Source: BRHc4a sp049323915 (GTDB lineage: Bacteria > Bacillota > Desulfotomaculia > Desulfotomaculales > Desulfocucumaceae). Taken from it: 64,000 nt of DNA. A program made the translations under genes and the position numbers. Location: positions 1 to 64,000 of the forward strand of contig JBMOPC010000058.1 in assembly GCA_049323915.1 (NCBI GenBank). Direction: 5' to 3'. Positions 58,726 through 64,000 of this stretch are shown here, in pieces. The notes under the pieces were generated by a model. That model was given only the letters and a program-made list of their open reading frames with translations. It was not told where the DNA came from and ran no database searches. Positions within the stretch are counted from its first letter, which is position 1. Each line of letters opens with the position of its first letter.

Positions 58726-59269
58726 ATGAGGTTGCTTCTTCACACGTGCTGCGGGCCCTGCGCCGTATACCCCCTGGAGGTATTGCGGCAGGAGCCGGGA
58801 ATAGGCGAATTAACAGGATTCTTTTTCAATCCCAATATCCAGCCCTACACCGAGTGGAAGGCCAGCCGGGTATGCCCGGGACGCCGGGCTGAATATGATA
58901 TTTGATGAAGACTACCTTCTTGAGGAATTTATCAGGGGAGTGGTCAATCGTGAGGGTGAAAGGTGCGGATTTTGCTACGCCATGAGGCTCCGACGGACCG
59001 CCGAAGCGGCTGCGGCCAATAACTTTGAGGCCTTTTCCACAACGCTTTTGGTGAGCCCCTACCAGAAGCACGGCTTGATAAGGGAAATAGGCCTTGACGT
59101 GGCGAAGGAGACCGGGGTTGAGTTTATTTACAGGGATTTTCGCCCCGGTTACAGGGGGGCCGCGGAACGGTCCAGGGAGCTGGGGATGTACAGGCAGAAG
59201 TACTGCGGCTGCATATACAGCGAAAAAGAAAGGTATTGCGGGAATAAGAACAGGGGGGCTGGATCTTGA
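58726..59269 (+). pseudogene. queH: Disrupted epoxyqueuosine reductase QueH
   Basis: The first frame (58726-58905) reads MRLLLHTCCGPCAVYPLEVL ... FFFNPNIQPYTEWKA, the QueH N-terminus with its CCGPC cluster ligands, and then runs to a stop. The +1 frame continues YARDAGLNMIFDEDYLLEEF ... CGFCYAMRLRRTA ... QKYCGCIYSEKERY to 59269, the QueH remainder. The join near 58862-58890 lacks about five residues and shifts frame, inside a GC-rich inverted repeat (CAGCC/GGCTG). Either the gene is inactive or this is a sequence error. QueH would finish queuosine after QueA and Tgt, encoded downstream. Confidence 0.8.
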
Positions 59270-59493
59270 CTGGTCCGTTTTTTTCCATGGGCAAGCTGCT
59301 GTTGCTGGGCGGATTATTTCTTGTGATACTGGGGGCGCTGATGATGGCGGCCGGTAAGCTCTTTAACCTGGGACGCCTGCCGGGAGACATTTTTGTCCAA
59401 AAGGAGAATTTCACCTTCTATTTTCCTTTGGTTTCTTCCATTGTGCTGAGCATATTGCTTACCATAATGCTGAACATCATTTTCAGGCGATAA
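59266..59493 (+). CDS. DUF2905 family small membrane protein
   Basis: A 75-residue protein with two hydrophobic spans around the conserved AAGKLFNLGRLPGDIFVQKENFTFYFP loop that defines DUF2905. Function unknown. TTG 59266 overlaps the queH stop (TTGA) with GGGGGG upstream. This family is commonly found near ruvB-queA in Firmicutes. Confidence 0.88.
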   Translation: MTGPFFSMGKLLLLGGLFLVILGALMMAAGKLFNLGRLPGDIFVQKENFTFYFPLVSSIVLSILLTIMLNIIFRR

Positions 59494-59530
59494 AGTAATA
59501 GTTCTTTCGATTTGAACATCGAACCTCAAG

Positions 59531-59560
59531 CTCAGCCCCCCCCCCGGGGGCTGATTGCTT
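59531..59560 (+). terminator. GC hairpin with homopolymeric C tract
   Basis: CAGCCCCC / GGGGGCTG around a run of ten C residues (59536-59545), followed by ATTGCTTG. It is terminator-like but lacks a T-run. Confidence 0.45.
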
Positions 59561-59622
59561 GCAGGAAAAATCCCTAATATCGTCGAAGGTAATCTGAAAA
59601 CCAGAGCTTTTAGGAGGTTGTA

Positions 59623-61047
59623 ATGCGCCGGTGCAGCAAAAGACTTACTTTCGGGACGGTTTTCTTTCTTGTTTTCGCACTTCTGGTCACATCGGCCCCA
59701 CATAGCGCCGGGAGTGCTGTTTCTGTCACCCCAAAAACAGTACGGGTGGGCCTTGTTCAGGATATTCAGTCCCAGGATTTCCACGTCCGCGGTAAATACA
59801 GGCTGGTTGACCGGCAAACCGGTGAGGTTCTTTCCGAGGTGCTGCCCGGTGAGCGCTGGCAGGTCAAATTTGCCTCCGGAAGACTGCAGCTGTATAAAAA
59901 CGGTGTGTTGAAGATGACATCGGGGAGTTCCATCGGGCTTCACCAGGTGAACCGTCTGGTGGCTGTTCTCTCCGGGGACGGAACGTTGAAAAATATTTCT
60001 TCGGCCGACTCCGTTTCTGCGGCCGGGGCCGGGGGTGGAGTCTCCTCCCTGAGGTTTGACAGCGGCCGTGTAAATGTTTTGACTTCTTCGGGACAGCACA
60101 GCCTGCAGGGAGGGCAGGACCTCAACATGGTGGGACTGTCCCTTGGCGACCGGACCCAGAATTACAGGGGGGAAGTGGAGTTCAGGCTGCTGCCGAAGGG
60201 TATTACCGTAGTCAATGAGCTGCCCATGGAAGAATATCTGTACGGGGTCCTTCCGAGGGAAATGCCGGCCTTCTGGCCCATTGAAGCCCAGAAGGCCCAG
60301 GCGGTGGCTGCCCGGAGCTACGCAGTGGCCCAGCTTGGAGCCTACAGGAATTACGGCTTTGACCTGCTGGCCACCCAAATGAGCCAGATGTACGGGGGAT
60401 ATGACGCCGAGCACCCCAACTCAACCAGGGCAGTGAATGAAACCAGGGGGCAGGTTGTTCTTTGCAGGACTAAGCCTATTAACGCTTTCTTCCACAGCAG
60501 CAGCGGGGGATACATCGATGACTCCCGCGATGTCTGGGTCGAGGCGCTGGAGTACATAAAGGGCAAGGCCGACCCTTACGACAGAAATGAGGTCCATTAC
60601 AACTGGATGGTGGCGTACAGTCAGGAACAACTGGTCAAGCAGCTGACAGACCGAAAGGGTTATTACAATATGCCCGGGGAGCCTGAAAAGGTGTTTTCCA
60701 GGGTTGATGACATAGAAATACTGGAGAAAACGTCCACCGGCGCCCGTGTCAAAAAAATAAGGATTACAGGCCTGGGCGCCGACAAAAAGCCGCTTGCGGT
60801 GGAGGTTTCAAACGCTGACGCGGTAAGGGTGGTACTGGGATTAAAAAGCGCCCTGTTTTCAATGAAAAAGGAAACAGGCGCGGATAAAAAACTGAACAGG
60901 GTTACAATAACCGGTTCGGGATACGGGCACGGGCTGGGGATGTCCCAGTACGGGGCCTATGGAATGGCTGGAAAAGGTTATAATTACCAGGATATTTTGA
61001 AATACTATTATAGTAATTCCGGGGTTGGGTTCTTAACCGGGGATTAG
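59623..61047 (+). CDS. spoIID: SpoIID/LytB domain protein
   Basis: A 474-residue exported protein: signal peptide (about 8-30), then a SPOR-like front part and the SpoIID domain, ELPMEEYLYGVLPREMPAFWPIEAQKAQAVAARSYA region and FHSSSGGYIDDSRDVW, ending GYGHGLGMSQYGAYGMA. SpoIID is a lytic transglycosylase for engulfment; LytB paralogues modify amidase activity, so the exact role is open. Strong TAGGAGG site before ATG 59623. Confidence 0.92.
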   Translation: MRRCSKRLTFGTVFFLVFALLVTSAPHSAGSAVSVTPKTVRVGLVQDIQSQDFHVRGKYRLVDRQTGEVLSEVLPGERWQVKFASGRLQLYKNGVLKMTSGSSIGLHQVNRLVAVLSGDGTLKNISSADSVSAAGAGGGVSSLRFDSGRVNVLTSSGQHSLQGGQDLNMVGLSLGDRTQNYRGEVEFRLLPKGITVVNELPMEEYLYGVLPREMPAFWPIEAQKAQAVAARSYAVAQLGAYRNYGFDLLATQMSQMYGGYDAEHPNSTRAVNETRGQVVLCRTKPINAFFHSSSGGYIDDSRDVWVEALEYIKGKADPYDRNEVHYNWMVAYSQEQLVKQLTDRKGYYNMPGEPEKVFSRVDDIEILEKTSTGARVKKIRITGLGADKKPLAVEVSNADAVRVVLGLKSALFSMKKETGADKKLNRVTITGSGYGHGLGMSQYGAYGMAGKGYNYQDILKYYYSNSGVGFLTGD

Positions 61048-61058
61048 GTGGTTTTTTT

Positions 61059-62090
61059 TTGAAAGTAACAGAATTTGACTACAGCCTCCCTGAGGATTTG
61101 ATAGCCCAGGACCCGGCCGGGAGCCGGGATCAATCAAGGCTGATGGTAATCAGGAAGGACAATGAAACATTTGATCACAGGGTGTTCCGGGATATTGTGG
61201 AATACCTGCGCCCGGGTGACGTGCTGGTGGTTAACGACACAAGAGTGATACCTGCCAGAATGTATGGGACCAGGGAGGACACCGGAGGGCAGGTGGAGGT
61301 GCTCCTGCTGAAAAAGAACACCGGGGATGGCCTGTGGGAGGCCCTGGTCAGGCCCGGGAGGCGTGTGCGGCCCGGGACGGTTCTTTTGTTCGGGGACGGC
61401 ATCTGCAGGGGGACTGTTATAGACGCCACGGACACAGGGGGACGCCTGATAAGGTTTGAAAGCGCCGCTCCCTTTGAAGAGGTGCTGGAAAGTGTAGGTA
61501 TGATGCCCCTCCCTCCCTACATAAAAAAATACCCGGAGGATCCCGGCCGCTATCAGACTGTATACGCACGTAGGGAAGGTTCGGTGGCGGCCCCCACGGC
61601 GGGGCTCCATTTTACCGGCGACCTGCTGGAAAAAATAATGTGCTCCGGAGTCAAGGTGGTAAGGGTCCTGCTGCACGTAGGGCTGGGCACCTTCAGGCCG
61701 GTCCAGGTGGAGGACATCAACGACCACCATATGCATGAGGAATACTACGAGATTTCCCCGGAGGCGGCCGAGACACTGAACCAGGCCGTTCTTGGACGAG
61801 GGGGAAGGGTGATAGCCGTGGGAACAACCTCGGTGCGCTGCCTGGAAACATGTTCCGACCATCAGGGCCGTGTCAGGGAAGGGTCGGGTTATACCGACAT
61901 CTTTATTTATCCCGGCTATAAATTCAAGGTGGTGCAGGGGCTGATAACCAATTTTCACCTGCCCAGGTCCACACTGCTGATGCTGGTCAGCGCCCTGGCC
62001 GGCAGGGAAAAGGTCTTGCGGGCATACCATGAGGCGGTGGAAAGGCGCTACCGTTTCTTCAGCTTCGGGGATGCGATGCTTATTCTATAG
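61059..62090 (+). CDS. queA: S-adenosylmethionine:tRNA ribosyltransferase-isomerase QueA
   Basis: A 343-residue protein starting MKVTEFDYSLPEDLIAQDPA, with PGDVLVVNDTRVIPAR, APTAGLHFT and HMHEEYYEI. All are QueA signatures. It makes epoxyqueuosine on tRNA from SAM. TTG 61059 lies right after a T-run with GGTGG upstream. Downstream tgt completes the pair. Confidence 0.96.
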   Translation: MKVTEFDYSLPEDLIAQDPAGSRDQSRLMVIRKDNETFDHRVFRDIVEYLRPGDVLVVNDTRVIPARMYGTREDTGGQVEVLLLKKNTGDGLWEALVRPGRRVRPGTVLLFGDGICRGTVIDATDTGGRLIRFESAAPFEEVLESVGMMPLPPYIKKYPEDPGRYQTVYARREGSVAAPTAGLHFTGDLLEKIMCSGVKVVRVLLHVGLGTFRPVQVEDINDHHMHEEYYEISPEAAETLNQAVLGRGGRVIAVGTTSVRCLETCSDHQGRVREGSGYTDIFIYPGYKFKVVQGLITNFHLPRSTLLMLVSALAGREKVLRAYHEAVERRYRFFSFGDAMLIL

Positions 62091-62126
62091 AATCCGGAAT
62101 TCAGAGTACAGAGTCCAGAAGACAGA
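62091..62126. repeat. GAATTCAGA-family repeat between queA and tgt
   Basis: AATCCGGAATTCAGAGTAC, AGAGTCCAGAAGACAG. Same word family as 22341 and 57518, placed immediately after the queA stop. Confidence 0.5.
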
Positions 62127-62155
62127 ATAAAAGGGAATGTATAGAGGCGTTTGTG

Positions 62156-63268
62156 ATGAGTGTTAAATTCATAGAGAAAAAAAGGGATGACCGCACCGGC
62201 GCCAGGAGGGGGCAGTTGCTCACTCCCCACGGAGTTGTAGAAACCCCGGTGTTCATGCCGGTGGGCACACAGGCCACCGTAAAGGCCATGACTCCTGAAG
62301 AGGTGTGGCAGGCCGGGGGAAGGCTTATACTGGGCAACACCTATCACCTCTATCTGAGGCCGGGGCACGACCTGGTGGCAGAGGCGGGAGGGCTGCACCG
62401 GTTTATGCACTGGGACGGTCCAATCCTCACCGACAGCGGCGGATTTCAGGTGTTCAGCCTGGGGCCCCTGAGGAAGATAGAGGAAGAGGGGGTATGGTTC
62501 CGCTCACACATAGACGGATCGGAACACTATTTCAGCCCGGAAAAGGCGGTGGAGATACAGGAAGCCCTTGGATCAGACATAGCCATGGCCTTTGACGAGT
62601 GCGCCCCATACCCCTGTACGCAGGATTACGCCTTAAAGGCGCTGGAGAGGACAACCCGCTGGGCAAGGCGCTGTAAAACAGCTCACCGCAGGAAAGACCA
62701 GGCCCTTTTCGGCATAATACAGGGAGGGGTTTTCGGCGATCTCAGGAGGAAAAGCGCCGCAGAACTGGTGGAGATGGACTTTCCCGGCTACGGCATAGGG
62801 GGCTTGAGCGTAGGTGAGCCCAAGGAAATGATGTATGAAATGCTTGAAGTCACCGTTCCCCTTATTCCCCGGGGCAAGCCCCGCTACCTGATGGGGGTGG
62901 GCTCACCGGACTGCCTTCTGGAAGGGGTGGCCAGAGGGGTGGACATGTTCGACTGTGTGCTTCCCACCAGGATTGCCAGGAATGGCACGGTATTCACCCA
63001 CCATGGCAAACTGGTGGTTAGAAATGCCGAATACGCCAGGGATTTCAGCCCCCTGGACCCCCATTGCGGCTGCTATACCTGCAGCAACTACACACGGGCT
63101 TACATCAGGCATCTGATCAAGGCCAACGAAATACTGGGCGTCAGGCTTACCACAATACACAACCTTTACTTTATACTGAATTTGATGCATAATATCAGAG
63201 CGGCCATTGATGAGGGAAGATTTTATGAATATAAAAGGGAATTTTTAAGCAAATTTAACCTATGCTGA
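62156..63268 (+). CDS. tgt: tRNA-guanine transglycosylase
   Basis: A 370-residue enzyme of standard length. LTDSGGFQVFSL contains the catalytic/recognition aspartate, MAFDECAPYP follows, GYGIGGLSVGEP is conserved, and the zinc site is CGCYTCSNYTRAYIRHL ... H. It inserts preQ1 at tRNA position 34, upstream of QueA chemistry. ATG 62156 is preferred over the adjacent GTG 62153. Confidence 0.97.
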   Translation: MSVKFIEKKRDDRTGARRGQLLTPHGVVETPVFMPVGTQATVKAMTPEEVWQAGGRLILGNTYHLYLRPGHDLVAEAGGLHRFMHWDGPILTDSGGFQVFSLGPLRKIEEEGVWFRSHIDGSEHYFSPEKAVEIQEALGSDIAMAFDECAPYPCTQDYALKALERTTRWARRCKTAHRRKDQALFGIIQGGVFGDLRRKSAAELVEMDFPGYGIGGLSVGEPKEMMYEMLEVTVPLIPRGKPRYLMGVGSPDCLLEGVARGVDMFDCVLPTRIARNGTVFTHHGKLVVRNAEYARDFSPLDPHCGCYTCSNYTRAYIRHLIKANEILGVRLTTIHNLYFILNLMHNIRAAIDEGRFYEYKREFLSKFNLC

Positions 63269-63346
63269 TTTTTTTGATTAAAAATAAAGGAATTAGCAAA
63301 CTCGTAAAGAATAAATCTCTTTGTGGAAAGGAGGTAGACAGGTAAA

Positions 63347-63634
63347 TTGGAGCAGTACGGCACAATACTTTATATTATTGCACTCTTCGGCCTTCTGTAC
63401 TTCCTCATGATCAGGCCTCAGCAGCAGAGGCAGAAGAAGCACATGGAGATGATCAGGGGGCTTAAGGTCAACGACAAGGTAGTCACCGCCGGGGGGATTC
63501 TCGGTACCGTGGTGAAGGTCAAGGAAGATACCCTTGTATTGCGTGTGGCCGACAACGTGCGTATTGAAGTGCTCAAAAATTCCATCGGCCAGGTGAGGGA
63601 ATCAGCCGACGACGAAGAAGAGAAGAAGGAATAA
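63347..63634 (+). CDS. yajC: Preprotein translocase subunit YajC
   Basis: A 95-residue protein with one N-terminal membrane segment (IILYIIALFGLLYFLMIRPQ region) and the conserved QQQRQKKHMEMI ... LKVNDKVVTAGGILGTV. It is an accessory of SecDF. TTG 63347 follows AAAGGAGG by 11 bases. The tgt-yajC order is standard. Confidence 0.95.
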   Translation: MEQYGTILYIIALFGLLYFLMIRPQQQRQKKHMEMIRGLKVNDKVVTAGGILGTVVKVKEDTLVLRVADNVRIEVLKNSIGQVRESADDEEEKKE

Positions 63635-63637
63635 CCG

Positions 63638-63667
63638 GGCCTGATGCCGGCAAGGGCATCGGCCTTT
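63638..63667 (+). terminator. Terminator after yajC
   Basis: GGCC-GATGCC / GGCATCGGCC stem (one bulge) followed by TTTG. Confidence 0.7.
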
Positions 63668-63775
63668 GATGAGATGTGAGATGTGAGATGTGAGATGTGA
63701 GAAGTAAGATGTGAGGAATTGCATTTCGCGTCTCTAAACTTCCCACCGCTCACTTCCTACCTCTCACCTCTCAAA
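63667..63775. repeat. Heptad/nonamer tandem repeat GAGATGT(GA) with inverted CTCAC-rich partner
   Basis: GAGATGTGAGATGTGAGATG and variants occur at least four times (63667-63716). About 25 bases later comes CTCACTTCCTACCTCTCACC (63749-63768), nearly the reverse complement of GTGAGAAGTAAGATGTGAG. The two halves can fold together. No frame through it looks coding. Confidence 0.6.
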
Positions 63776-63795
63776 TAACCGGTATCGAAGAAGGC

Positions 63796-63829
63796 ATTAA
63801 GAGAGTAGGCGGAAGTCTACTCTCTTAAT
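63796..63829. terminator. Perfect hairpin upstream of the last gene
   Basis: ATTAAGAGAGTAG / CTACTCTCTTAAT 13-bp perfect stem with an 8-base loop. It lacks a long T-run; it may terminate or regulate. A palindrome GGTATATATACC (63866-63877) lies between it and the next start. Confidence 0.55.
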
Positions 63830-63880
63830 CCGTAAAGGACAGTTTACCATAAACACCACAGTGAGGGTATATATACCAGT

Positions 63881-64000
63881 ATGTGCAGCAATATAACATT
63901 GGAAGATATAAAGACCAACCCGGTGGTGGACACTTTTATCAGAAAGGGCAACCAGTTTCTCGGCGCCATGGGGTTCACCGACCACAGCTACCGGCATGTA
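63881..64000 (+). CDS. HD-domain protein, N-terminal fragment (runs off the window)
   Basis: 40 codons are visible: CSNITLEDIKTNPVVDTFI then KGNQFLGAMGFTDHSYRHV. The end matches the start of small HD-domain phosphohydrolases (MGYTEHGxRHA pattern), where the final H would be a metal ligand. Such genes often follow yajC in related bacteria. GTGAGGG upstream is rather far (about 13 bases). The frame is open to the end of the window. Confidence 0.65.
   Translation, partial: MCSNITLEDIKTNPVVDTFIRKGNQFLGAMGFTDHSYRHV

Noticed and set aside
58903..58905. UGA at the end of the first queH frame as selenocysteine
   Set aside because: The downstream QueH sequence continues in a different frame, so recoding of this UGA would not restore the protein.

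Overview
The window looks like the chromosome of an anaerobic, spore-forming Firmicute of the Peptococcaceae/Desulfotomaculum-Pelotomaculum type. Evidence: sporulation genes (a BofC-like gene beside ruvCAB, SpoIID, a KinA-like histidine kinase), T-box and c-di-GMP-I leaders, Gram-positive style Shine-Dalgarno sites with many TTG/GTG starts, rubrerythrin, ADP-forming acyl-CoA synthetase, and a probable selenoprotein. The assignment is inference from gene content; no rRNA or tRNA gene is present.

Layout. 1-4.3 kb: a T-box leader (apparent Phe specifier UUC) with two successive antiterminator/terminator modules, then a tandem duplication of a 38-codon membrane peptide plus an SSS-family sodium symporter. 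4.5-5.3 kb: rplU-rpmA with an L21 leader. 5.9-8.7 kb: c-di-GMP-I riboswitch controlling a dCache-HAMP-PAS-GAF-HD-GYP phosphodiesterase. 8.9-12.2 kb (minus): a fused class III aminotransferase/acyl-ACP-reductase-like enzyme and an HTH regulator. 12.2-12.9 kb: decayed, structured DNA, perhaps an IS605-type remnant. 12.9-25.8 kb: TetR regulator divergent from a large acyl-CoA catabolic operon (enoyl-CoA hydratase, split AtuA, BCCP, biotin carboxylase, two carboxyltransferases, two isovaleryl/citronellyl-type acyl-CoA dehydrogenases, MaoC dehydratase, acyl-CoA ligase). Its composition resembles the acyclic-terpene/branched-acyl (Atu) pathway.

26-36.9 kb: Na/Pi symporter, HtrA protease, orphan PAS kinase, small proteins, YmaF-like His-rich protein, a CadA-type P-ATPase whose first HMA cysteine is an in-frame UGA followed by a SECIS-like hairpin, its CadC-type repressor, a TtcA-like thiolase and a free-standing ThrRS editing domain. 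37-41 kb: ADP-forming acyl-CoA synthetase, DRTGG-domain protein, rubrerythrin. 40.9-45 kb: MarR-controlled efflux operon preceded by a 22-codon Cys-rich leader peptide made of four tandem repeats. 45-51.3 kb: YyaL-like protein, paired CrcB fluoride channels, ferredoxin, phosphoesterase, SCP2, MpsC-like and small proteins. 51.3-51.8 kb: an array of about ten degenerate palindromes ending in a terminator. 51.9-64 kb: trkA-trkH, yebC, bofC-like, ruvC-ruvA-ruvB, a disrupted queH, DUF2905, spoIID, queA, tgt, yajC and a truncated HD-domain gene.

Intergenic regions carry two families of short dispersed repeats (a ~100-bp GGAAATTA/TAATTTCC element at two sites and a degenerate GAATTCAGA family at several) that are not explained by the genes.
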